From the NCBI GenBank assembly GCA_037074705.1, contig CM073591.1, forward strand, positions 35,382,587 to 35,446,586: a stretch of 64,000 nucleotides of DNA, given 5' to 3'. The notes below the pieces were generated by a model. It made no database searches and was not told the origin of the DNA. It was given only the letters and a program-made list of their open reading frames with translations. Positions 1 to 10,975 of the stretch are shown here, piece after piece (the first letter of the stretch is position 1; each line of letters begins with the position of its first letter). The position numbers and the translations under genes are program-made. Origin of the DNA: Zhengitettix transpicula. Its lineage: Eukaryota > Arthropoda > Insecta > Orthoptera > Tetrigidae.

Positions 1-2191
1 TTCTACGGATAATAGGTAACTATATTTACCTGGTTCGTCTACAATGAAATGGAATCCATCTGTAAAATAATAATAATTAATCACCTCTAGAACACTCCCA
101 CCTGCATGATTGTTGTCTTCAGATATGTACAAAATCCTGAATCTTCTTGAAACAATTTATAGTTGAAAATTTAGTTTCAATCCAAAAATTATAACTCAAT
201 GTTGTGGGTATAATTTGAAATTAACTCCTTAGTGCATGATTTTTTAATTATTTTAAACCAAAGTTTTAAGATGTATTTTTGTGACTAAAATATGGGGAAG
301 AAATAACCAAAAATATTTCAAACGTGACATGAGTCAATTTGGCTCATGATGTTGCACATAGTCATTATTTAACAATAATTCACATTAATTGCATAATTAT
401 TATTTTAGTGCAATTAGAATATCCTGAGAATGAAGCTTTAATTTTATTTCTAAGAAAAAACAAAAAATTATATAACATAAATATTCTGAAGTTGTCCAGC
501 GGGTGGGAAAATGTGGCCTGAGGGGTTGACTCACAGAAAGTTAGGACAGGCATGTTTTAACCTGTCCACGGGTGCCAAAAATTTCACTATTCCTTAAGTG
601 CATGTTGTTTCATATCTGCATCACAAATTAGAAACCAACAGACGCCTCTGGAGACATACTGAAAGTTATGTTGCATATATACAACACTATTCACCAAAGG
701 ATTAAGTAAGACTGATTGAATGAAGACAGGCATGGATCTGAAAATTATTGTGCTATAAATTTTAGTGCATTTTTTATTTTATTTCGCATTAGAGGATCGC
801 GAATGACCGTTTCAGTGGGTGAATTATTAATTGGTTAAACGTCACACGCTAGTGAGCGTATTTCACAAAAAAAAACGCCCGGAATGTCTTAGAAATATTG
901 CGTGCCTAATTCGGTGTAGCATTCTATTTAAGAATAAAATTTTTCTGGAAGTGTTTTGTGCCCAATACTGAATAACAAACAACCAAAAAGCTCTCTTATA
1001 ATTATATCAACTTTTCTGTAGTTCGTAAAGTTCAATCTTCTGTACAGATAGATTTAACAGGTCATTAAAAAGTTTCTGGACGCATCTGCTTGAAAAGATT
1101 CACAAATCTGAGAATCGAATATCGCCTTCTGTCCTTTACCGCCATTTTAATCCTACCCGTTGACTTGCAGACCAGGACGCCAATCAATATAATTTAAGTT
1201 AATTAGAGTGCAATGTTACTATCAAACAATAAAAGTAAAATAAAGTAACAGTACATTAAGTTATTTAGTTTTCGTTCTTACGATTGGCCGTAATTTTTAT
1301 TATGTTTATTACTAATTCCTTTTCGTCTCGACTTTTAACAAAATACTTGGAACATGGTTAAAATATACAAACATCCCACGTCGATATATTTAATTCAGAC
1401 AAATTTGTAAAATTTATCACAAGCGTCACACACAATTGCTTATTGAACGTAGCTCTTACACGAAACAAAAAAACAACAACCTGCAAACCGAATATTAATT
1501 GATTTGTAATCCAATGATATGCAACACTTCACGTATATATTTATTAAAAAATATTTTCAAATTTATTTTTGGTTTATTCTCGACTCAGGAGTTACTGGGA
1601 CGGTCCCATCTCGACCAAATCCTGTAAATAAATCAAATACAATAAATTGATTAACAATCTTCGTCAATTATGCAGTCTATAAAATCGGGTGAAATCAACA
1701 CACACGTTATGTTTACTGAGATTATCCATGGATGATTATTTCATATAACGACATGAGTCCAAAATATATCGTTAATAGTTTTATAGACAAAGAAAAATTG
1801 ATAGCGTAGTGGTTGCTATGGATACATGTTAATATGCATGTATGAGGTTCAGTTATCAGTTTCTCACCGGAAGTCTCAACCAGATATGTAGTAATAACAT
1901 TTTGATCTTTTCACATTTAGGTGGGAAGTTTTCATAATTTATGTATGATAGTTGAGCAGTATATTTTCAAAATTGTTTTTTCAGATAAATTTGATGTATT
2001 ATATTTTCGTATTTGTGTATGAAAAGTGATCTATTTTACGTTATTTTATGTTACCTTTTCCCCTCTGTGTATTATAATTCCACGTATATTCGTTTACATG
2101 CTTTTTTTTTCTGATTTATACGCTAAATTTTATATTAATCTGTATACTGACCATTGTAAAACTAACGATTAGATTTAATTTCTTATTGCAG
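1..2191. other. AT-rich stretch without a recognised gene
   Basis: No convincing coding block or known repeat was seen. Open frames are short and AT-driven. The only small structure noted is a perfect hairpin, GGACAGG at 544-550 and CCTGTCC at 561-567. A pyrimidine-rich run ending TTGCAG at 2186-2191 closes the stretch and could be a splice acceptor for the candidate exon that follows. Confidence 0.5.
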
Positions 2192-2372
2192 GTTTAAAGA
2201 TATCTATACAAAAGTTACGTACAATTCGATGCAAATACTGTTTACAAGCCTCCTGCCGATAGTGGATTTAGCAGGCTTCCCCGCCGTATCTAAAATGGCG
2301 ATACACGTTTCCAAGTTGCACAGCCATAGGTTGTTGCTTCAGTGCCCGGGTTTCCTGTACAAGGTTTTTCAG
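2192..2372 (+). CDS. Candidate internal coding exon, unknown protein
   Basis: Sixty codons stay open, preceded by one base that would complete an upstream codon. The left edge follows TTCTTATTGCAG, a good acceptor. The right edge is CAG followed by GTGAAAG; an alternative donor GTGAGG lies 6 bases further on in the same frame. The predicted peptide includes the runs LLPIVDLAGFPAVSKM and LLLQCPGFLYKVFQ. Base composition is less AT-rich than the flanks. I do not recognise the family. The opposite strand is also open for 60 codons here, which weakens the case, so the block could equally be an old retroposed fragment. Splice sites and openness are seen; coding function is inference. Confidence 0.27.
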
Positions 2373-4451
2373 GTGAAAGTGAGGCTGTAGAATTGTCGCA
2401 CAGGGTACAGTGCCTTTTCGAAGGTCATTCGCGTTTCCGGCGACCCCCACGGTCAGACCGGAAATGCCGCTTCCCTTTGAAGTTTGTTTTATTGAACATT
2501 CGCGACAGTTTAACGTCCAGCTCTTACAGGAGACTGAGCGAGAATATTAGTCATTTCCTCTTCTTAGAGAGTGCATTATTGAATGAAGGATTTATGCATA
2601 TTTTCAAAACTTTTAGAATATTAATATTACCTATTTCCTTTGATGAAGATTGGAAAACTGAGATAATGGAACCTGTAGGACTGTGCCAGTTAAGATATTT
2701 TAAACGAGACATATAAATACCGAATCTATTTTTAGAAGATGTTAGTAACATTCCAGGAAATATCAAAATATTATTAAATTCTGCTAATAAGCGTGTATTT
2801 GTTTAGATAGGTCATGAACAGGGTAATCCGAGATCTAGCCCCTCCCCTCTTATAGCACGGCGCCGTGTTATGTGCGGACGTTGCATGAGCGGACAAGCCG
2901 ATATCTTGCGATGAGACGACAGACCCTTCTTCCCCAAATCCCCCCTTTTGACTGCTTGGCGAGCACGTAGAAATTCTCGAAAGAGAAACCTTTTTCCTAA
3001 AACGCTAAATAGTTAAGAAATTAAGTTTTGTCAGCGAAATAGACAGCCAAAAGACACGCAAGCATTTAAGTAAACTTTAATTAAAAATACAACACTTTCG
3101 GTCCTGATATATAAAGGCAAAACCATTAATTTATAGATATAAGAATACAATTTACCTCAGATTGTAACAACTTAAGTTGAAGTAGATTAAATAACGATAG
3201 TAAGCAATTTGGAGAAAAATACTTGGAGAATAATTTTTAAAAGAGAAGTTATGAATACTGGATTTATAAAATTGTAAATATTGCTCAAAGGATCAGTCTT
3301 TGTTTTAACAATAATTGAATTTATAAAATGCTTTATGTATAATAATAATTCAGAAACTTATTTGGATTTATAATTTCCATCTGTATCTAAAACATAGAAA
3401 CTGTTCCTATTGATAGGATTTGTAGAAAAATATGCCTAGAAATTATAAATTAAGTTACGATTATTTTATCAGCCATATTTATCTAACTTCTATACATAAA
3501 TGAAAACATCAGTCTTTTTTGTTAGAAATTCTTTATGTATTAAATTTTAATACATTATAATAAAACAAACATTAAAAGAATCACAAAATTACATTCCTAA
3601 TTTATTGGGACCTCTTCAGGTATTGTAAAATTTAATGTAATGATTTTAATTTTCAATTTCTAATTTCATCAATTTACCTTCTTCATCGACACCTTTTACA
3701 TTTACATATCTAAATTGTGCTACGTGTAGTAACTATACTCTGTAAGGAATGAACTGAACGTAATGTTCTATATGAAATCCAATGATTCGACCATTGATGT
3801 AAAAAATACCAATGATTTAAATAGAATTAAATGATTCCTTGCTATTGAATTAATTTCAAGCATTTAAAAAAATATATTTCCATTGAAATTTTAAATATTT
3901 TCATCTCCAATCTGTAGGACAATCGCATCTAAGAAATTTATGTCTACTACATTTCATGTAAATAATTGTAAGTAATGTTCTATAAAAAAAATTATTAATT
4001 GTATTCTGAGTTTGTAAAATATTGCTTTGGTTGAACTTTTAGAAACATGGATTTTGAAACTAGATCGTTAAATTTAATTTTACAACACCTGAAGAGGTGA
4101 AACTTTAAGATTGTTTTAATGATTTTTTCTATTATAATGATTAACATTTTTGATTAATATTAAATTTATAATAGGCTCATGCTTTTATTTATTAAGGACG
4201 GAAGATAAATATAAATCTTAAAATATTTGTATCTTAATTGATCATTTCTAAGCATATTTATGATACCAATCACTAACAATTGGAACAGTTTGCATATTTT
4301 ATATATGGGTAAAAATTATAAATCCGGATATGTTTCATCCATTCATTAAGTTTGCAGCACATTCACTTAATGTTAAAACCAAGACAGATTCTTTATGTAA
4401 TAAAGTTACTCTTCTGAAAATTTATACCTGCTCGCTCAGCGGTCATGATTG
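2373..4451. other. Unassigned DNA with degenerate retroposon-tail motifs
   Basis: Mostly AT-rich. A 125-codon open frame crosses 2342-2716 but has no recognisable motif and I treat it as chance. CCTCTTCAGG at 3611-3620 is the reverse complement of CCTGAAGAGG at 4088-4097. Both resemble the tail motif of palindromic retroposons seen elsewhere in the window (for example 55245-55254). Nothing else is supported. Confidence 0.4.
2818..2866 (-). repeat. Short 3'-end relic of retroposon family S
   Basis: GGGTAATCC followed by CCCCTCTTATAGCA matches the 3' end of family S, as at 57314-57355, read on the opposite strand. The match stops at a 12-base perfect palindrome, CACGGCGCCGTG (2856-2867). The downstream sequence to 2895 (…GCATGAGCGGACA) recurs in inverted orientation at 4452-4493, beside another family S relic. 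Confidence 0.5.
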
Positions 4452-4493
4452 TGTCCGCTCATGTAACGGCCACACACAACACGACACCTATAG
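4452..4493. repeat. Inverted partner of the 2851-2895 segment
   Basis: TGTCCGCTCATG at 4452-4463 through the TATAG near 4490 is a diverged reverse complement of 2851-2895. Both copies sit beside a family S relic, so they probably belong to an element variant or to a shared palindromic insertion. Confidence 0.45.
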
Positions 4494-4494
4494 C

Positions 4495-4852
4495 GAAGGG
4501 GGATCGGATTGAAAAGGGGGGGGGGGATCCGGAAAGGCAAAGCAAGGTAGCCAAGGCCGCAGTTTTTAGGATTCTACTTGGCAATTTGCCTAAAAGTGAA
4601 ACAGGGAAACCCCTAGAAAAATCTTCATCAGGTAGGTGGACACTTGGTACATGCCGCACGCCCTTTCGATGGCGGCAGCGGGGTTTGCTGTGGGGACGCA
4701 GCATTTCCTTCTCCGTGTCTCGATCAGTTTAGGAGGCACGTGATTGACTAGTCCAATAGGAGTACCAGACAACTCTTACCGCATGCCCAAGATCTGCGAC
4801 CCCAGAACATACATCTCTCATAATTGACCCAGGGTGACACCGACTGTGGGAA
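4495..4852 (-). mobile_element. Old diverged copy of retroposon family S
   Basis: Recognised by ordered blocks shared with the younger copies: GGATTGAAAAGGGGGG, GGTAGCCAAGG, CCTAGAAAAATC, TTTGCTGTGGGGACGCAGC, CCGTGTCTCGA, CAGTTTAGGAGGCA and CTCTTACCGCATGCCCAAG. It is much more diverged than any other copy in the window and has lost both ends. The central hairpin, TATTCC and GGAATA in other copies, is degraded here. Confidence 0.8.
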
Positions 4853-5059
4853 ATATAAAAGTTTAATTATTTACTACAGCACGCAAATTTCAGGTCAAAC
4901 TCAATCAAGAAATGGACAAAACAATATGAAAGAAAACTAACCTCCCGGATACTCAAACTACAGTTATGTAAAAAAATCCTACAAAGATTCTGTACCGTAT
5001 GCTGCACGGTGGTTGCTAGAACCTTTTGACGTCCTCTAAAAAATTACAATGGAACTAAC

Positions 5060-5483
5060 CTGGGACGTTGGGTCCTGTTTTGCTGACGGTCTTTTTGGCG
5101 GGCATCTTGTCCACCTTGTCCTTCACCAACGAGATCGGGAAGAGACTGTCGTTGGAAACATCCAGCCCAATGGACTTGAACAGCGGCTTGAGGAACCTGC
5201 CCTTTTGGGCGCTCCCTGTGCACGTCGTTGGCGCTTCCGCTGTCGCCGTCTTGAACGCCTGGCGCAGCGTCTGCTTCATGGTGTTTCGTGACGTTATGAC
5301 GAGAGGCGGCATGGGAGGTCCTCGGTGAATCGTCATCGACGTCGACGGTTTACTAACAACAGAGTCCGTTTTGGGAAACGACGATTTGATAATGCGACGA
5401 CTCTTGAGGGCGCCTCTTTGCCAGTGTCTGTTCAGCGTCGCCTCCAACTGACTCACAAACTGTCGCATCTGAGCGTAAAGCAT
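5060..5483 (-). CDS. Candidate first coding exon (141 codons plus 1 base), unknown protein
   Basis: This is the best coding candidate in the window. The minus strand reads from ATG at 5483-5481, four codons after an in-frame TAA, with a G at -3. It runs 141 codons to CCCAG followed by GTTAGT, a good splice donor whose GT is at 5059-5058. The peptide starts MLYAQMRQFVSQLEATL and is basic and rich in Ser, Thr, Lys and Pro. It has a short proline run (RGPPMPPLV) and a basic C-terminal part (KDKVDKMPAKKTVSKTG). No signal peptide, membrane segment or catalytic motif is visible, and the composition suggests a disordered nuclear or cytosolic protein. Base composition is clearly richer in G and C than the neighbours. 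I do not recognise the family. The rest of the gene must lie to the left, inside or beyond the window. The ATG, donor and openness are seen; that it is expressed is inference. Confidence 0.55.
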
Positions 5484-6502
5484 TTCTCGCCTTTACTAAA
5501 CAGCGGTGGAAATCGGCTGCAATCAGAAGCGTGTAGTCACTGTACAACACACGGCTGGCTCACGTCTCCAGTCAAGCTGAAACAAGATAGGACGGATGCA
5601 AACACGTTAATTACTACGGTTTCCTGAACATTGCTCGGTGTTGACTTTATGTTGAAATGTAAATAAAACTATGTGATAATTGTATTGTTCAAACTATATA
5701 ACTCGTTATCCCGGCAGCGTCACTCTTACAATAGCCAGCCTGTTGCTCGACACAAGGCGTCGGCACAGTTTTCAGTTGGTCAGACACAAATCACAACATG
5801 TTACTGCTCATTTCAGAATCTTATCACGTGTTTAACGTAATCGGGCAAGAGTGAATTAGCAACATTTTATTGCAGAACGGTTGTTACGATTTTCTGCGGT
5901 TCCGAATGGTAAACGCTTGTATCTCTAACGATTCTTATTCATAGCGTTGAATTATCTACGTGATGCTTAAGAACGCTCAGCGCTCAATTCATTATCTTCA
6001 ATATACCAACGCCCACGATTTACGAGAAGTGTACCACCGTAGCTCGACTCTGCTGATGAAATTCACACTTCGCCAATGGACGGGCGACCCGTCGACATTC
6101 CTCCGTTGTGCCTCTTCCTTTCTTAAAAAACTGAACTCATTCTTTTATATTTGATTCAAGAATGTGCACAATACCGTTTTCAGCGAAGGAAGCGCCGCTA
6201 GCCACGACAAACAAACAAAAAACGCATTCCCGTACGCGGTACTGATGGAAGGACGACTGACACTGGGAGGGTGTCAGCCTACAGGGATGTTATTGTCAAA
6301 ATGAAAACCGTGCGTTTCATAACAATTCGCCATACGTCACCTATGTGGACAATCTTAAGCTCTAAACTGAATGCTGATGGCATACGGGATCAGATTCTGA
6401 GAAGACGTAAAAAAAGACCCTGTCTTTTAGGAAAAACTTTTTATAAAATCCAAGAAAGCAATGAAAGCTTATTTGAGCCTCAACCATAGTAAAGATTAAT
6501 TA
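5484..6502. other. Region upstream of the 5060-5483 exon
   Basis: If the minus-strand exon is real, this holds its 5' UTR and promoter. It is moderately GC-rich to about 6250, with no clear TATA box that I can defend. A plus-strand frame of 72 codons at 6271-6489 is basic near its middle (RRRKKRPCLLGK) but has no recognised domain or splice site, so I do not call it a gene. Confidence 0.35.
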
Positions 6503-6676
6503 GGGAATATGGATGGAAAAACATCGACTGGACCGGCACCTTGGGGGGTCAGCCAAAGTGTTGGTCACAGGCTGGAGTCGACAAGGATTAGTTTACTGGA
6601 CTGAGCAGTTGTACGGTAAGCGGAAGATCCTGAGTTCGATTCCCGGTCCGGTTGACATTTTTCCATCCATATTCCT
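6503..6676. repeat. Fold-back of tRNA-derived SINE tails
   Basis: The left arm at 6503-6536 (GGGAATATGGATGGAAAAAC onward to GACCGG) is the near-perfect reverse complement of the right arm at 6643-6676 (CCGGTCCG … CATCCATATTCC). The right half is preceded by a tRNA-like T-arm and B box, GAGTTCGATTCCCGG. The tail motif TTTTTCCATCCATATTCC recurs with the same B box at 37712-37770, and in diverged form at 63141-63196. I read it as two SINE 3' ends head to head, or as a fold-back derivative. Confidence 0.7.
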
Positions 6677-8693
6677 TAAATAAACTTTTTTATAAATTTA
6701 ATACACCAGAAGCGTGAAAAATCAAGTAAAGAAAGGCTTTGATACATGGGCAGATTGAAGTTATTTCCAGGATTAGTAGGAGAAAATGACGTGTAGAGTA
6801 TAAACGACAAGCTTTTGCTGTTGACTGACGTGATAAGGAGATGGAAGGTTAACAAGGAAAAAGTACGATCTCTTTTCGACTTACTTTACTTGTCTAGGTA
6901 CAGAAAAATATTCGTTCTTTATTCATCTTCAGACGAGTCTAGATCAATTGAAACAGACACGATAAAGGAGACTATTACATAATGTTGAAAGAATCGAACA
7001 CAGTGTTCTACATGCGAAGATATTTTCGTTAAATGTTACGCTTTACGTATTAAACAGAATGGGTAATGTCATTACAAAATTCATCGGAATGTCTGACCGC
7101 TTCGATATTACGTAATCAGCGTGTTTTAGCATACTGGAACATCCCATGTTTTTTATGCTAGTGATCACAATTCCGCAATTTATTCTGACTAAACTAAATA
7201 CTGTTATCTGCGACCTCCACTCAACATGTCTACTGAATAATCTCGAACAAACAAAAATTACCAACTTTAAACACATATTATCCAACTCTTACCTTTGCTG
7301 TTAGTATCTGTGATTTTTTAGTTTTTTCAAATAACCGCAAAATTTTTAATTCGTCAATTAACTTTTTCGGAAACACTTTTTTATTCAGAAAATGCCGTTG
7401 TATTTTGGTAGCAAAATTTCGTCAGTTTAAACAAATGAAGTATATATTATTTTTCGTAACAGACCAAAGATTGTATTTATTCTTGTTCCGTTTGCATGGG
7501 TATGAATACTTCCATGGATTTCACTGTTGCTCTTATCCGACGATTCTCTTGACATTAAAAATATTAGAATTTTTTCTTTCCGAATATGCAAAATAAGCAT
7601 TCAAAAAGAGTCAATTTAGGAATGAACGCTATTAAAATAAATTTATAATTAACGGAGCACTTACTGAATGTAATGTTTGTAAACGTGAACAAGAGTTTAT
7701 GAAAAATTAATTAATTTTGACATGAATTTTTATGCTTCCGATAGGTTGCGTGCCAGAATGTGTATAATATTTATTCAGGAAAAAGTATAGCATGGTGTAA
7801 TTATTTATATAGTTATTCTTGGAATGAAAATCGCATACGCAGATTAATAACAAGCTTCAGAAATAACAGTACGACTCGGATTGGAAAGAATTAAAGCACG
7901 GTTACATAAGGAAATTATCGTTAATATTTAACGGCGTTAATAAAGCTGATTAAATTGTAAAATAAAAGTAATTAAAGGAATCTTAGTATTACTCGGAGTG
8001 TTGGAACTCTGTTTGCAGATTTAAAATAAAGAGTAAATAAAATGAAAGAGTGAGTGATTTTTAAGGTATAAAATAATGAACTCTATTGGGATGTGTTTTT
8101 AAGAATCTTAATTTGGGAAATATGACCACCACTTGTAACTGCTATCTTAAGTTCCATAAAGCGTACTGCGGATTTAAGAGAGCAGAATTTGCAACCGATG
8201 ACACTGCTTGAATGGTCGTTTAGAATAATTTAGTTGTATAAGTTGGTGGAAGGTCCATAACAGGAATATAATTTCATTACAAAATTTAAAAGACTGCACT
8301 TCTGTTGTAAAGAGCTTTCTTTACGAGTTTCTGCGTATTTTCCTATTACGTCTTTAAGTTTCCTTTACGAATTATATGAGAGTCATAACAAAGGCACGAT
8401 TAATATCTCTTTTTATACTAGCAACATTCTATAGATTCTTCAAACAAAAATCATGTATTTCTCACGAAATCTGTTCCAGTATAATGATATTGTGGTTTGA
8501 TTTACCTACATTCTACTGAAAGGAAAGAATCGCTTTCCTTCTTTTGCTTACATGTTTCATTTTCACCCTACCTCTGCTATTGCTTGCCTTTTTTTCGCCA
8601 CTTTAAGAGGAACAACCGTCTCCGACACACAATTCTCTAAATTTCAAATCCAAGCTCGTAACGTCCTGAACACGTGATGGTTTTTAAGCAACA
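6677..8693. other. AT-rich stretch, nothing recognised
   Basis: Only short AT-driven frames are present, with no splice-flanked block and no repeat shared with the rest of the window that I could see. Confidence 0.4.
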
Positions 8694-8945
8694 TTATCTC
8701 CACTGTACGTACATATATAGATACAGTGTAATGTTTGTTTTTATGGCATAGGAAGCTGACGTGACTAGGGTCTGAGTGTTCTTTCTGCACGCCATTATAA
8801 CACCTCGGCCAGTTAATATATTACAGTCCCACTGCCCGATGCCTATCTCACACTCCGCCACGGAATATCCAACCACACAAATAATGCAGAGTAGAAATAC
8901 AGTAAAAGCCCATTCCATTAATTGGCCGGAATCCCTTCTAATCAT
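8694..8945 (-). CDS. Possible small secreted or membrane ORF
   Basis: From ATG at 8945-8943 the minus strand reads 83 codons. Residues about 10-28 form a hydrophobic run, MEWAFTVFLLCIICVV, followed by GYSVAECEIG, like a signal peptide or a single membrane helix. Several cysteines follow. The frame is open further upstream to about 9059 without an ATG, and a good donor on the same strand (GTGAGT, 9002-8997) would split it. There is no homology I recognise and no clear promoter. A chance hydrophobic frame in AT-rich DNA is quite possible. Confidence 0.18.
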   Translation of the reverse strand: MIRRDSGQLMEWAFTVFLLCIICVVGYSVAECEIGIGQWDCNILTGRGVIMACRKNTQTLVTSASYAIKTNITLYLYMYVQWR

Positions 8946-9059
8946 TCTACACGTTACGACGATCTGGAATACCAGACCAGACCAGCCGTCTTGGTGACTC
9001 ACCGCGGTCTGCGCCAGACCATTTATGATAACCAAGTTCTCGAGGACAAGGGCAAACAC

Positions 9060-10971
9060 ACCAAACTAGTGACAATACCGAAATTAATGACATAATCAAA
9101 AGTGAATTCATCTCGTTTAAAAATCTGTGATATCTCGTGGCTTTTAATAGTCTATTTCTGAGTTATTTCTCATGGAGGAATAAATACAGCCGCTAATTAT
9201 TACTCCATTTAAGTTGTTTCGAGGAATGCTCCTATCAACCAATTAAAATGGTTACTTACACAACTGAGACTTTTTCAGAAACTTTTTAACTCATTATAGA
9301 AACAAAGTACAGGTGTTAATTATATATTAGTAATCAAGAAAAATTATTTATTAGTAGTCAAGAAAAAGCAAATAAAACAGCGATAGTTGTTCAGGAATAC
9401 GCCATAAATTTGAGAAGAATTTCGGCTCACATAGGACATATGGGGATGCTGAACACTTACAACCTCTACAATGAATCAGATTGCTTCGGTAAAGAGTTTT
9501 GCAATTTGCAGGAACAAATAAATATACTGGATAAGCGAAGAAGCGTCCCACATATAAGAAGGAATATGTCATACAACAGTTTATGAAAGAAGAACATATC
9601 TATGGTTACAAGACCAAAAAGGGAGAACATGGAAAGGTTATTGGTTTTGGATACAGTCGTGAATTTTGTTTACCTGCGTAAAGGAAAATAGAAATGCAGA
9701 GTCAGAGGCAAGCTATAGCAGAAGATGCTGCACTGGTAAGAGACGCAGTTATGTAACTGAAAATTAAAAATTGGGACATAACGTTTATGATTTAACTCCA
9801 AAGTAATTCTTGAGGAACACAGGGAAGTTCGGAAGTTTAACGTCGGTACAACAGTATCCTTGAAACATTTGAAACGTTATGTTCGCTCACAGAGTCATGT
9901 AGGTGTTCCTGTCGTGGTTCTCTGCAACAGTCGTGTTGTGACGTTTCGGTGCGGAATTGGCAGCTTCTTCTGGCTTCCAACGCAGACCCGCATTAGCTCG
10001 GAGAAAAATGACTTGATAGAGCCATTGTCGGCGCCGTGAGTCAGGCACGTTTCCGCAGGTGATGAATATCGCTCACGAAGGCCTTTGGGGGTGTTTGCAT
10101 GAGTATTGGGGGCGAATTAGCGTGGAATTCCTCCCTCCCCCGTTCCTCGCAGAGAACACGCCACATTAACATGCGCTCACGCATCGCGTGGTCCCCGAAA
10201 AGCCAACTTCCTTATCGGGCCATTAAAGGACCCTCTTGACAACTCAATTTCTGCCACCGACCTATCTCAAGCCACCCACCCACGCCTCCTCTGACGACCA
10301 GATCGCGTGCTTCTGGCGTCCCGGACATCGATATCTGCCTCTGGTTCTCTGTCCAACGTGACAAGTCCTGGGGGTGACATTTGTCATGCGTGTATTACAT
10401 GGGCCACAACTACCTTCGGTGGGCTCCATTTTCCCTAAGAAAAGCATAACGAAAATGAAAGACTGTTTGCTTGACATGCAAGCTTTGGAGTGAGTACACA
10501 TACGCTAACAAAAGAAGATGATTGTTTTTCTCCTGATGTGTGTTTGGATTTCATGCGATTTCAACGTCATCTCGTCGAAAAATGTTTTATTATCTGATCA
10601 GATATGAAAAGTTAAATCGTTGGATCCATTTCTTTGACTTGACGTTTGTCTCAGTTACTCATCATTATTTCGTCGGAAATTGATTTGTCCACGCAGGACA
10701 GCGTCTTTCACTCAACAACCACCAGATGTACTACGAACTCCTGTATTATGTCATTGGTCAAGAATGTGTCCGTTGCATCGAATTTTTTACCTTCAGTGGT
10801 ACTTTATTAATTTTATTTATGATACTACTACTACTAGCTCAAATTTTTCATGGATTCGTATTGCTGATGAATGCATGGAACGCATAGGTGCAATCGAAGA
10901 CATATAGAAAGTGAATTTAACATACTTGATGATTTCGACACTACTTGTTCAAACGAAAAGTTCGTCAATCG
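9060..10971. other. Unassigned; contains a GC-richer unique block
   Basis: About 9900-10340 is richer in G and C than its surroundings and has no long frame of recognised type. It contains ATTGTCGGCGCC at 10024-10035, whose reverse complement is at 14635-14646 in another GC-richer block. Together these could be non-coding regulatory DNA. The rest is AT-rich and empty. Confidence 0.35.
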
Positions 10972-10975
10972 ATAT

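Noticed and set aside
2342..2716. 125-codon plus-strand ORF
   Set aside because: No motif, AT-driven second half, no splice logic, and it overlaps a better exon candidate in another frame.
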